In this document: positions 1 to 8,728 of the stretch, one piece after another
Position numbering within the stretch: position 1 is the stretch's first letter
Layout of the letters: each line of letters opens with the position of its first letter
Source: an uncultured Lachnospiraceae bacterium
Lineage (GTDB): Bacteria > Bacillota > Clostridia > Lachnospirales > Lachnospiraceae
NCBI GenBank assembly: GCA_934317005.1
Contig: CAKREB010000007.1
Span: 62,001-126,000, forward strand
Length of the DNA: 64,000 nt
Direction of reading: 5' to 3'
The notes under the pieces: generated by a model
What the model saw: only the letters and a program-made list of their open reading frames with translations
Database searches by the model: none
Told to the model about the DNA's origin: nothing
Translations under genes and position numbers: made by a program

Positions 1-413
1 ATCGGAGAAATAAGCTTTGTCCAATACTTAGCAAACAAACCAAGTGTTCCCTCTACAAGACCACCGACTAAAACAGCACCTACGATCGCATTGTACCCAT
101 ATACCGGTCCCAAATAGCAAAATACTGATACAAAGGTAAAACTGATTCCCATAACGATAGGAAGTCCTGAACCGATTCTCCATAATGGGAACAACTGGAT
201 CAATGTTCCAATTCCGGCAATGATCATCGCACTCTGGATCAACATGGCACTCTGCTTTGAAGAAAGACCACATGCACTTGCTACAATAAAGATTGGCGCA
301 ATATTTGCGACAAACATGGCAAGAATGTGCTGTAAACCAAATGGAATTGCTTTGGCAACCGGAACCCTTCCTTCCAGCTGGTAAATATTATTAATATCTG
401 ATGTTTTATTCAT
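1..413 (-). CDS. pbuX: Xanthine/uracil permease (NCS2 family), N-terminal part
   Basis: The gene starts with ATG at 413 and runs off the left edge, leaving 137 residues. The N-terminus reads MNKTSDINNIYQLEGRVPVA and then AIPFGLQHILAMFVANIAPI, the typical opening of NCS2 nucleobase:cation symporters, where a PFGLQH-like motif precedes the first membrane helix. A hydrophobic, Gly-rich stretch continues to the edge (GIGTLIQLFPLWRIGSGLPI). It lies 66 bp downstream of xpt on the same strand, the classic xpt-pbuX pair, so xanthine is the likely substrate, imported through the cytoplasmic membrane and converted by Xpt. Uracil specificity cannot be excluded from this fragment. The symbol rests on the neighbour and the family. 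Confidence 0.85.
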   Translation of the reverse strand, partial: MNKTSDINNIYQLEGRVPVAKAIPFGLQHILAMFVANIAPIFIVASACGLSSKQSAMLIQSAMIIAGIGTLIQLFPLWRIGSGLPIVMGISFTFVSVFCYLGPVYGYNAIVGAVLVGGLVEGTLGLFAKYWTKLISP

Positions 414-479
414 TTTTATCCTCATTTCTGTATATAATCTACATTTTTCTTTTCCATTCTCAAAACCCCTGCTGCCAAT

Positions 480-1061
480 TTACTGCTCACGAAAATGAAT
501 CTCTCCGGTCTTAGCATCCATGCCATCCACAATAGCAAGAGATTCTAACTGGAAACCAAGATTACGGATCAGTCTTCCTCCAACCTGAAATCCTTTTTCA
601 ATCGCAATTCCGATTCCCTCAACACTGGCACCGGACTCCTGTACAATCGAGATCAGCCCCTGCAATGCACATCCGTTTGCCAAAAAATCATCAATGATCA
701 GGACTTTATCGTCCGGTGTTAAGAATTTTTTAGAAACGATGACCTGATTTTTACACTTGTGTGTAAAGGACTCTACCTCTGCCACATACATCTCGCCCTC
801 GATATTGATGCTTTTGGACTTTTTGGCAAAAACAACCGGCACATGAAAATGTCTTGCAACCACACAGGCGATTCCGATTCCTGATGCTTCGATTGTTAAT
901 ATCTTATTAATCTCTTTGTCGGCAAAGCGTCGTTTAAATTCCTCTCCCATCTGCTCAAAAAGTTCAATATCCATCTGATGGTTCAAAAAACTGTCCACCT
1001 TTAAGACATTTCCCTCTTTTACAATGCCATCCTTCATAATTCTTTCTTCTAAAAAATTCAT
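480..1061 (-). CDS. xpt: Xanthine phosphoribosyltransferase
   Basis: This 193-aa protein matches the Bacillus Xpt family in length and layout: KVDSFLNHQMD near residues 21-31, then the PRPP-binding motif VLIIDDFLANG at about 120-130, followed by GIGIAIEKGFQ. It converts xanthine and PRPP to XMP in purine salvage in the cytoplasm. The start ATG at 1061 has GGAGG at 1071-1075 with good spacing. The permease gene follows 66 bp downstream. Unusually, only 26 bp separate xpt from the end of the histidine kinase gene, so there is no room for the guanine-sensing riboswitch that normally leads xpt operons. Expression probably depends on read-through from the kinase gene. Confidence 0.93.
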   Translation of the reverse strand: MNFLEERIMKDGIVKEGNVLKVDSFLNHQMDIELFEQMGEEFKRRFADKEINKILTIEASGIGIACVVARHFHVPVVFAKKSKSINIEGEMYVAEVESFTHKCKNQVIVSKKFLTPDDKVLIIDDFLANGCALQGLISIVQESGASVEGIGIAIEKGFQVGGRLIRNLGFQLESLAIVDGMDAKTGEIHFREQ

Positions 1062-1087
1062 AATTGTTTTCCTCCGTTCTGATTCGA

Positions 1088-4000
1088 TTATCCTTCCTCA
1101 CCCTTTTCATTTTTTAGATAGAAATACAGCGTTTCATACAGCACCTTTGTATCGATCGGTTTTGCCAGATGATCATCCATACCGGCTTCGCTCGATTTCT
1201 GCCTGTCTTCATCGTAGGCATTCGCTGTCATCGCTATAATCGGAACTGTTTTTGCATCCTGACGCTCCATGTTGCGGATCATCCTTGTCGCCTGCAGTCC
1301 ATCCATCACAGGCATGCGGACGTCCATCAGAATCGCATCAATCTCATCCGGTTCTGATTTCTGAAAACGTTCCACTGCAATCTTTCCGTTATTAGCAATC
1401 ATAACATCTGCGTTCTTTTTTCTCAACAACTTTGTGATAATCATTTGATTTAAATCATGATCTTCTACAACTAAAATCTCTTTCCCCGTAAAGTCGATCG
1501 TCTGAACTACATCCTCTGCTTCCGGTGATATTTCGTATTCGGCAGCAATTGGAGCCGTAATCTGGATTACAAATTCCGTTCCCTTTCCTATCTCACTTTC
1601 TACACTTAGTGTTCCATTCATTTTGTCAACAATACCTTTTGCGATCGACAAACCAAGGCCGGTTCCCTGCGTAGATGCTACAACCTGATTATTTTCCTGC
1701 GTAAACGGTTTAAACATATGCTCCTGAAATTCCCGGCTCATGCCGATACCACTGTCTTTGACCCGAAACTCAAGCAAGAGATTTTTTCCCTGCTTTTTAG
1801 CTTTGCAAAACAACCGGATTTTTCCGCCGATATCCGTATATTTCACTGCATTTGTCAAAAGATTAAAGATTACCTGATTTAAGCGCATCTTATCAATATA
1901 GATTGCAGAATAAGATACCTCATCTACAATCTTAAACTGTATCTGCTTCTGACTGCACAGCGGAATAAACAGTGTTTCCACACTCTTCTTAAATTCTTCA
2001 AAGGAGTAACGCTGTGGATGCAGTGAAAACTCACCGCTTTCAATCTTAGACATATCCAGTACATTGTTGACCAGATTCAGAAGATGTTTGCTGGACAAAC
2101 CAATTTCATCAATATATTCTAAGACTACCTTCGGGTTATTCTTTTCCTCCTTTGCAAGCTGCGTCATTCCAATGATAACATTCATTGGGGTTCTGATCTC
2201 ATGACTTACCGTCGCTAAAAACTCTGACTTTGCGTTGTTCGCTTTTTCTGCCATATTAAGGGCATCCTCAAGCTGTCTTTGCTTTTTCCGCTCGCTTTCT
2301 ATCACATCATTGATGTCACTTCTGGTCACAAGGATCAACTGTAAGCCCTGATCAATATAAATAAAACGAAGCTGCTTTCTACGGATCATCCCATCCTCTT
2401 TCATATCAAACTCTACCGTAAACATCTTCTTTTCCTGCAAAGTCTGATACAATTTATCAAACGAAATCTGATCTAACAGCCAGTCTGCATCCTTTTGTCC
2501 CATGACATGATAATAGTTTTTTAATTCCGTGTCATAGTCAATCGTCAACTGTATATTGCTCTTTAACGCCCTCTTTCCATACAACACGCGAAACTGTTTT
2601 GTCGTCGTAAAGATAATACCTGTCATCTCATAATCGCGCTTTAACAGCGCATTCATCGTCAGATTACTGGTATAATTTGATGTATCATTTCTACTATAGA
2701 AAAACGCAATGATATCACCGCTTTCCGGCCGCTCTAACATTTTGCAGCTTAACTTGATACATAAATGCTGTGGACTGCCTTTCCTGCGTGCAATAAAATA
2801 CCGCTCTACCTCCTGCACACCTGCCTTATACTTATTAAACAGCCGGTCTACGGACAGAGCATAATTATCTTCATCAGATATCTGTACATCATCAAAGTAG
2901 TTGGACACCCTTTCCCGAAAATCCATCATGTCAGAAACTTCCTGCAGCGAAAACTTCTTTTCTTTGGTTCCCATGCTCTCTACCTTATGACGCGACAGAT
3001 TCACACGGCTGGATGCCATAAGGCTTTCATCCCTGCCAAGCAAAATCTTCTGTTCTTCATAATATAGCTGTTCCATTCTTTTTTGTGCAGAAATATCTCT
3101 GCTGGTTCCGATCGCACGAACCGGCTTTTGATTTTCCCACTCTATAATAGAAAAGCTGTATTCATACCATACATAATCCTTCACCTTGCTGGACCAGGTT
3201 CTGCACTGTACTTTCACTCTTTCCTGACCGGCATAGAGCCTTTCTAACATGTCCCTGCACTTTTCCCAGTCCTCTTCATATATGATATGCTGCTCCCACA
3301 GACCATCCGGTATGTTGTAGATGATCTGTCCCTTTATGCCAAACATATTTTCCTCGCCAAAGTTATGAATACATTCGAGCGTATTCTCTGCTATGTTCAG
3401 TTCCCACGACCACAGTCCATTCTGGCTCATCACCTGACTCATATACTCCTCTAACCGCTTATATGCCACTGCATTTTCTGCTGTTGCCACCGCATAGGAC
3501 GGATTTCCCTCTGCATCCATAAAAGTCGTAAATTTAATGTTTTTCCATTCATAATGCTTCGTCCTGACATTTAATATCCTTGCCTGAAACCTTACATGTC
3601 TGGCACCGGACTGTACCTTGCGAATCTGCTCCTTAAATAAAGCAATGTCATCTGCATGAACCATTTTCCGCGCAAACCAGGATTCCGGATAATTGTTTAA
3701 TCTCTGATCCATTCTAAGTTCCTGACTAGTATTTTCGTTCATATAAATACAGTGATTTGTCAGATCATAATTCCAATAATGAATCTTGGAATGTGCAATC
3801 GCAACATTTAAATTCTGTTGGCTTTCGATCATCTTCTGTTCAATGCGCTTCTGACGGCTGACATCAGTTGCACTGACTACGACCTGCAGCGAACCATCCT
3901 CCTGATGGATCGTGTTTGCCTGAAATAACAGCCACTGCTGCCACTGGTTTTCTCTGTTCACACAGCGAAGAATCCATTCTATCCTTTTTTCTCCCTGCAT

Positions 4001-4642
4001 CAACTGTGCCCATGCACTGACAAGAATTCCCCAGTCTTCACGAACAACGGATTCTTTTAACAGACCTTTATCTAACCGGCTTCCATCACACAGTGAACCG
4101 CCAAGCATCTCATGTACTTTTTCATTTTCCATCAAGACATAAATCTTGTCCCTCTGACACTCTAAAATAAGAACTCCTACTTCAATCCGGTCAATGAGCG
4201 ATGCGATTCTTTCTCCCTCTTCTTTTTTCTCTTCCAGCTTCTGCTCTGCTTTCCTTTTATCTGTCATTACCTTTTCCGTAATATCAGTAAGCATACAGAC
4301 GATCAGCTCATCCTGCAGATAGCCTTCCATGTCAATATAGCGTTGTTTCTTTTCATCGTAGTAGCTGCGATGTACACTTTTTCCCTGCTCCTGACAGATT
4401 CTCTCTGTAAACTCCTCACGTTCCCACAAAATCTGCCTGTCCTCTGTATCCGCAAACAGATCACTGTCCTCAGAAATATACTGCCCGACAGAACGATTCC
4501 GGTAAACCGCACTCCACATTCCATCTTCTCTTTTCCCTAATACGATCACAGCAAACGGACTCTTATCAAATACCATCCGAAAGTGCTCCAATCTGGGACT
4601 TACATCGTTTTCTGCTGTCGGATAACCAGACTTCTGTTCCAT
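1088..4642 (-). CDS. Hybrid sensor histidine kinase with multiple PAS domains and C-terminal receiver
   Basis: A 1184-aa soluble hybrid kinase with no evident membrane segment. About 800 residues of tandem PAS/PAC-like modules come first (segments such as YKRLEEYMSQVM and GTSRDISAQKRMEQ are typical PAC-to-helix linkers). The HisKA dimerisation domain carries the H-box SHEIRTPMN with phospho-acceptor H814. The HATPase domain has the N-box NLLTNAVKYT, DSGIGM and GTGLGLSIAKG. The C-terminal receiver begins ILVVEDHDLNQ, with phospho-acceptor D1107 in LMDVRMP and a conserved Lys in HLAKPID. It would sense cytoplasmic or redox cues and pass phosphate internally; no separate output partner is adjacent. 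The ATG at 4642 has an AAGGAAGGTG ribosome site. xpt follows 26 bp downstream, suggesting co-transcription. Confidence 0.92.
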   Translation of the reverse strand: MEQKSGYPTAENDVSPRLEHFRMVFDKSPFAVIVLGKREDGMWSAVYRNRSVGQYISEDSDLFADTEDRQILWEREEFTERICQEQGKSVHRSYYDEKKQRYIDMEGYLQDELIVCMLTDITEKVMTDKRKAEQKLEEKKEEGERIASLIDRIEVGVLILECQRDKIYVLMENEKVHEMLGGSLCDGSRLDKGLLKESVVREDWGILVSAWAQLMQGEKRIEWILRCVNRENQWQQWLLFQANTIHQEDGSLQVVVSATDVSRQKRIEQKMIESQQNLNVAIAHSKIHYWNYDLTNHCIYMNENTSQELRMDQRLNNYPESWFARKMVHADDIALFKEQIRKVQSGARHVRFQARILNVRTKHYEWKNIKFTTFMDAEGNPSYAVATAENAVAYKRLEEYMSQVMSQNGLWSWELNIAENTLECIHNFGEENMFGIKGQIIYNIPDGLWEQHIIYEEDWEKCRDMLERLYAGQERVKVQCRTWSSKVKDYVWYEYSFSIIEWENQKPVRAIGTSRDISAQKRMEQLYYEEQKILLGRDESLMASSRVNLSRHKVESMGTKEKKFSLQEVSDMMDFRERVSNYFDDVQISDEDNYALSVDRLFNKYKAGVQEVERYFIARRKGSPQHLCIKLSCKMLERPESGDIIAFFYSRNDTSNYTSNLTMNALLKRDYEMTGIIFTTTKQFRVLYGKRALKSNIQLTIDYDTELKNYYHVMGQKDADWLLDQISFDKLYQTLQEKKMFTVEFDMKEDGMIRRKQLRFIYIDQGLQLILVTRSDINDVIESERKKQRQLEDALNMAEKANNAKSEFLATVSHEIRTPMNVIIGMTQLAKEEKNNPKVVLEYIDEIGLSSKHLLNLVNNVLDMSKIESGEFSLHPQRYSFEEFKKSVETLFIPLCSQKQIQFKIVDEVSYSAIYIDKMRLNQVIFNLLTNAVKYTDIGGKIRLFCKAKKQGKNLLLEFRVKDSGIGMSREFQEHMFKPFTQENNQVVASTQGTGLGLSIAKGIVDKMNGTLSVESEIGKGTEFVIQITAPIAAEYEISPEAEDVVQTIDFTGKEILVVEDHDLNQMIITKLLRKKNADVMIANNGKIAVERFQKSEPDEIDAILMDVRMPVMDGLQATRMIRNMERQDAKTVPIIAMTANAYDEDRQKSSEAGMDDHLAKPIDTKVLYETLYFYLKNEKGEEG

Positions 4643-5008
4643 TTTATCACCTTCCTTTCCCTATATTCGCTCTATTCTCTATTTTTATAATATATATTTA
4701 TGTCGTGTTTCTCCTGACATGATCTGACAAAATATGTAACCTTTTCTATCATAACACTGAACGAGATATTTTCCTATTCTTTTTTTCTTCTTTACAAATA
4801 AATATGCGTTCTTTATAATATAGCATATTGACCTTATTAAAAAGTCACTTTTTAGCAAAATAACTATATCCACTTTTTTCTTATTATTTATGCTGCTGCG
4901 CTATGATACAGGCAATTTCCTATCACACCAAAAGGTAAAACGCCAGCACATTTTATCTGGTGTTTTACTACGTTTTATCGCACAAAAGAGCAGCGGAACG
5001 GAGTTTTT
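4643..5008. other. AT-rich divergent intergenic region
   Basis: This 366-bp spacer separates the divergent hybrid kinase (minus) and MocR regulator (plus) genes. It is strongly AT-rich and holds no convincing coding frame; the two short open frames that overlap it lack ribosome sites and family features. Several TATAAT-like hexamers occur on both strands, but none has a good -35 at proper spacing. The one clear structure is the inverted repeat at 4935-4968. Confidence 0.6.
4935..4968. repeat. Inverted repeat upstream of the MocR gene
   Basis: Arms gtaaaacgccag (4935-4946) and ctggtgttttac (4957-4968) are complementary at 11 of 12 positions, and the odd pair is G-T in RNA. The 10-nt loop is AT-rich. 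It ends 40 bp before the MocR start codon. No run of T follows it, so an autoregulatory operator or a leader hairpin is more likely than a terminator. Confidence 0.55.
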
Positions 5009-6418
5009 ATGCTTACATATTCTTTTACTGATATGGGTTCAGATTCCCTTTATATGTACTTATATAAATGTATTAAAAAAGATATTTTATCTGGAAAGCT
5101 TTCCGCTGACACAAAGCTTCCTTCCAAGCGGAGTTTTGCAAAAAATCTCGGAATCAGCACGATCACCGTTGAAAACGCCTATGCACAGCTGCAATCGGAG
5201 GGTTATATATATTCTCTTCCAAAGAAGGGTTTTTTTGTCACAAAAATCGTGACTCCCGTTGCCAGAACAGTACCATCGCCGGTAATCTCAGACAGCACTT
5301 TTCCGGTGATTCCTGCCAAACATACCTATCCGATCGACTTTGTAAGCAACAAAACACGCCCCGATAATTTTCCTTTTTCCATCTGGGCAAAGCTGATCCG
5401 TGAAACCATTTCCGAAAAAAGTGACGAGCTTATGACAACCCCTCCCTGTGGAGGTATTATGGAGCTGCGTATTGCCATCTGTCAGCAGCTAAAAGCATTC
5501 CGAAACATGGATATTGTACCGGAGCAGATTATTATCGGTGCCGGAACAGAATATCTCTATGGACTTTTAATTCAGCTTCTGGGTTTTGACAAAATTTATG
5601 CGATCGAAAATCCGGGTTATCAGAAGCTTGCACATATTTATCAAAGCAACCATGTTCCTTTCCGTGCAATCCCTCTGGATAGTGACGGTATTGATATCGC
5701 TGCCTTAAAGCAGTCACATTCCCACATTGCCCACATCACACCGTCCCATCATTATCCTACCGGTATCATTACAACCATCAGCCGCCGCTATGAGCTTCTG
5801 GCATGGGCATCTGAACGGGCAGACCGCTATATTATTGAAGATGACTATGATTCTGAATTTCGTCTTTCGGGTAAGCCGATTCCGACACTGCAAAGTATCG
5901 ACCGCTCCGAAAAGGTCATCTACATCAATACATTTACCAAAAGCCTTTCTTCTACGGTACGCTTAAGTTATATGATCCTGCCAAAGCATTTGTTAGAAAT
6001 CTTCTACCGTGACTTTAACTTTTATTCCTGTACGGTATCTAACTTTGAACAATACACGCTGGCACGTTTTCTTTCGGATGGTTATTTCGAAAAGCATATC
6101 AACCGTATGCGTACACATTATAAAAGTATCCGCAATGCCCTTCTTGACGCACTCAAAAAAAGCCCGTTCTCTTCCTGCATTCATATTTCCGAGGAAGATT
6201 CCGGACTTCACTTTCTGATGCATATTCACACAGAGCTTTCCGACAGGGAATTGTATGAAAAAGCTCTTGAGCGTGGGATTCATCTTGCCTTTTTGTCACA
6301 GTACTATTTTCAGGAGGCAAGTCAAAACATTCCACAGCATATTCTGGTACTAAACTACTCTGCACTGACCTTAGAGCAGATTCCTGATGCCATACGATTA
6401 TTGGCAGAACTGATCTAA
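5009..6418 (+). CDS. MocR-family regulator (GntR-type HTH fused to class I aminotransferase domain)
   Basis: A 469-aa protein with a winged helix-turn-helix at about residues 10-80 (LPSKRSFAKNLGISTITVEN, then EGYIYSLPKKGFFV) joined to a PLP-dependent aminotransferase fold. The latter shows GAGTEYLYGLL, PSHHYPTG, IEDDYDSEF and FTKSLSSTVRLSYM, in which the Lys would bind PLP as a Schiff base. MocR proteins (PdxR, GabR) use the aminotransferase domain as an effector sensor and bind repeated DNA sites. The target cannot be read from context: the divergent gene is a histidine kinase and no pdx, gab or taurine gene is nearby. The ATG at 5009 has GGAG about 7 nt upstream. Its last 4 bp overlap the convergent rnhA gene. 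The inverted repeat at 4935-4968 is a candidate autoregulatory site. Confidence 0.9.
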   Translation: MLTYSFTDMGSDSLYMYLYKCIKKDILSGKLSADTKLPSKRSFAKNLGISTITVENAYAQLQSEGYIYSLPKKGFFVTKIVTPVARTVPSPVISDSTFPVIPAKHTYPIDFVSNKTRPDNFPFSIWAKLIRETISEKSDELMTTPPCGGIMELRIAICQQLKAFRNMDIVPEQIIIGAGTEYLYGLLIQLLGFDKIYAIENPGYQKLAHIYQSNHVPFRAIPLDSDGIDIAALKQSHSHIAHITPSHHYPTGIITTISRRYELLAWASERADRYIIEDDYDSEFRLSGKPIPTLQSIDRSEKVIYINTFTKSLSSTVRLSYMILPKHLLEIFYRDFNFYSCTVSNFEQYTLARFLSDGYFEKHINRMRTHYKSIRNALLDALKKSPFSSCIHISEEDSGLHFLMHIHTELSDRELYEKALERGIHLAFLSQYYFQEASQNIPQHILVLNYSALTLEQIPDAIRLLAELI

Positions 6419-7059
6419 ATCGTAAAAGGTTCAACGCTAAAGCAGGCTTCTCCTAATCCAAGTGCCTGCTTTGCCAGGGCATCTGCCATATCATTATATT
6501 TATCATTGGAATGACCTTTGACCTTTACAAAAGAAACCGATACCTCATGACAGATACTTTCAAAGAAGGAACGATATGCCTTTGTTCCTTCTTTGTTTGC
6601 TTTCCATGCTCCGGTACACCATTTGGCAATTCCTTCATAATCATGATAGATCACCAGCTTTTTGATACCGTTTTGCACGGCATACTGCATCGCTGCCTCT
6701 GCTCCCTTAATCTCACCTGCCACATTGTGCATACTTGCCAGTTCACTATCTTCAAAGCTTTGACAAAACTTTAGTTCTTGTCCCTGCATCAGTAAAACCA
6801 TGCCATAGGAAAAACGGTTTGACAGCTTATCAAAGCTTCCATCAACATAAGCAGTTACACAATCACTGTTATCATCAGTAAAAGGGACTTCCTGCGCGTC
6901 TGCACGTTCTCCTCTCACAAAGCGTTCGGCTTCCTCTCTCGATACAAAGCTTTGAAACTCTGCTCCCGAAAAACCGGTTACCTGCTTCTGACATTCTGCC
7001 CATGTTTCAAAAATACCTGTTTTTCGTCCTTTTCGGACAGCATATACTTTTTTTGCCAT
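6415..7059 (-). CDS. rnhA: Ribonuclease H with N-terminal hybrid-binding (viroplasmin) domain
   Basis: A 214-aa protein. Residues 1-50 (MAKKVYAVRKGRKTGIFETW, then FSGAEFQSFVSREEAERFV) form the caulimovirus-viroplasmin/RNase H1 N-terminal domain that grips RNA-DNA hybrids. The catalytic RNase HI domain follows, with the acidic set visible as the D in AYVDGSF, the E in AGEIKGAEAAM, the D in IYHDYEGI and the D in NDMADALAKQAL, plus the KVKGHSND loop. It removes RNA from RNA-DNA hybrids during replication and R-loop clearance. It ends 4 bp inside the 3' end of the convergent MocR gene and begins about 100 bp after the MoxR-type ATPase gene on the same strand. Confidence 0.95.
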   Translation of the reverse strand: MAKKVYAVRKGRKTGIFETWAECQKQVTGFSGAEFQSFVSREEAERFVRGERADAQEVPFTDDNSDCVTAYVDGSFDKLSNRFSYGMVLLMQGQELKFCQSFEDSELASMHNVAGEIKGAEAAMQYAVQNGIKKLVIYHDYEGIAKWCTGAWKANKEGTKAYRSFFESICHEVSVSFVKVKGHSNDKYNDMADALAKQALGLGEACFSVEPFTI

Positions 7060-7157
7060 ATCTTCTTATCCTTTTCTATCCTTTTTTATAGTCCGTGGTT
7101 TTCTCTGCTTCAAAATCTTTTTTCATGCCGATTCACATTTTTTTCTTAGGACATTTT

Positions 7158-8651
7158 CTAATCCCTGTCCTGTAATTCGGACAAAAGCTTTCTTCTTCGC
7201 GTTCCGATAAGCAGCTTTTGATTATACTTTTGGTAACGCTCACATTCATATTCTGACAAAAAGCTTGCACTTTCCGTTGTCATAGTAAGCTCTGTCACAA
7301 AAATCACCATCTCTTCTGCCTCTCCAAAGGCATCCTCCATAAAGCCAAACGCATGTTCTAAAGCCTGTCCTGCCCTATCCTCTAATTCTTCTAACAGTTT
7401 TATCTGATCTGCAAAACCCTTCTTTGCTGTTTCAAAGGCTTCTTTTGCATTCTGTCCATCAGACGGTACAAATAACTGTAAATCTGTTAAAAGCTTTCTT
7501 TGATGCCTCTTTTGCTGTACCGTATAAAAATCAGCCTGCTCTTTTAATCTGATTTCTTTTTCCTTTTCCTCTAACAGCTTTCTGTAATAAGCTGCCGGAT
7601 GCTCTGTACTCTCCACACCGGCACGGTATGTCTGCAAAAATGCATACCAAAGATCTATATATACTTTCTTCTCATAAAAATGCTCCATATATCGGTTCAA
7701 GCCATCTAACAGCAGATTTACCACACTAAGTCTTTCATCAAAAGCTGCCTGAACCAGCCGCTTATACACATCTGTCCTGACCTTTCCGTGCAAAATCTGT
7801 TCTATACCATAATCATCCTGATATTTACGATACAGCTCCAGATACGCTGCCACATCCTCTGCTACATCTTCATGGCGCAAAAATTCATATATGACCTGCT
7901 GTGTGATTGGAATATCCAAAGCTTCATATACTTTCATCAATTCACTAAGATCTTCCCAGCCTCTTGCCGTCACAAACTGCAGCCCGTCGACATCTGCCTC
8001 CACTCTGTAAAAATTCTTTGGGCGAAGCTCCAGATAACTAAGCAGTGCCGTATGAAGCTTTTTCTCACGCGCATACTCCTTCCATACCTCGTAATCTGCT
8101 TCGATACTGATATAACGAACCCTATCTAACGTAACCATGTCAAACTCACGAACTGACTTATTATATTCCGGCGGATTTCCCGCTGCAATAATAATCCAGC
8201 CCTCCGGTATCGCCTGATTGCCAAATGTCTTGCACTGTAAAAACTGTAACATCGTCGGTGCCAACGTTTCCGATACACAATTAATCTCGTCAATAAAAAG
8301 AATCCCTTCTTTTACACCGGTTGCTTTGATTTTCTGATAAATACTGGCTATGATCTCACTCATCGTATACTCTGTCACCGAATACGTGTTTCCCTCATAC
8401 TGTTCTTCTCTGATAAACGGCAGACCAACCGCACTCTGTCTGGTATGATGCGTGATCGTATATGCAACCAGTGCAACACGGCACTCCCTTGCGATCTGTT
8501 CCATAATCTGTGTTTTTCCAATTCCCGGAGGCCCCATCAGAAGAATCGGACGCTGTCTGATGGAAGGAATGCAGTAACTCCCATCATCTTCCTTTTGCAG
8601 ATATGCCCTCACGGTATCTTTTATTTCCTGCTTTGCTTCCTTAATATTCAT
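7158..8651 (-). CDS. MoxR-type AAA+ ATPase (AAA_5)
   Basis: With the ATG at 8651 (GGAG 6 nt upstream, and the usual family opening MNIKEAKQEI) the protein has 497 residues; a GTG at 8720 with GAGGA upstream is an alternative. Walker A GPPGIGKT spans about residues 40-47 and Walker B GILFIDEIN about 116-124. GNPPEYNKSVREFD sits in the sensor 1 region. The C-terminal ~200 residues are helical and charged. MoxR ATPases work as chaperones with a VWA-domain partner to insert metals or remodel complexes; that partner is encoded immediately upstream. The substrate is not identifiable. The gene belongs to a minus-strand cassette with a VWA protein, an LRR protein and a small membrane protein. Confidence 0.87.
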   Translation of the reverse strand: MNIKEAKQEIKDTVRAYLQKEDDGSYCIPSIRQRPILLMGPPGIGKTQIMEQIARECRVALVAYTITHHTRQSAVGLPFIREEQYEGNTYSVTEYTMSEIIASIYQKIKATGVKEGILFIDEINCVSETLAPTMLQFLQCKTFGNQAIPEGWIIIAAGNPPEYNKSVREFDMVTLDRVRYISIEADYEVWKEYAREKKLHTALLSYLELRPKNFYRVEADVDGLQFVTARGWEDLSELMKVYEALDIPITQQVIYEFLRHEDVAEDVAAYLELYRKYQDDYGIEQILHGKVRTDVYKRLVQAAFDERLSVVNLLLDGLNRYMEHFYEKKVYIDLWYAFLQTYRAGVESTEHPAAYYRKLLEEKEKEIRLKEQADFYTVQQKRHQRKLLTDLQLFVPSDGQNAKEAFETAKKGFADQIKLLEELEDRAGQALEHAFGFMEDAFGEAEEMVIFVTELTMTTESASFLSEYECERYQKYNQKLLIGTRRRKLLSELQDRD

Positions 8652-8728
8652 AATATTCTCCATTCTTGCGCTGCCTTTAAGCGAAGCACAAACCTTGCGT
8701 GTAAAAAATATATTGTTCACACGATTCC

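Noticed and set aside
1062..1087. Purine riboswitch before xpt
   Set aside because: Only 26 bp are available between the kinase stop and xpt; the aptamer needs about 70 nt.
4890..5252. Plus-strand 120-residue frame overlapping the MocR start
   Set aside because: It overlaps the well supported MocR gene in another frame and has no recognisable features.
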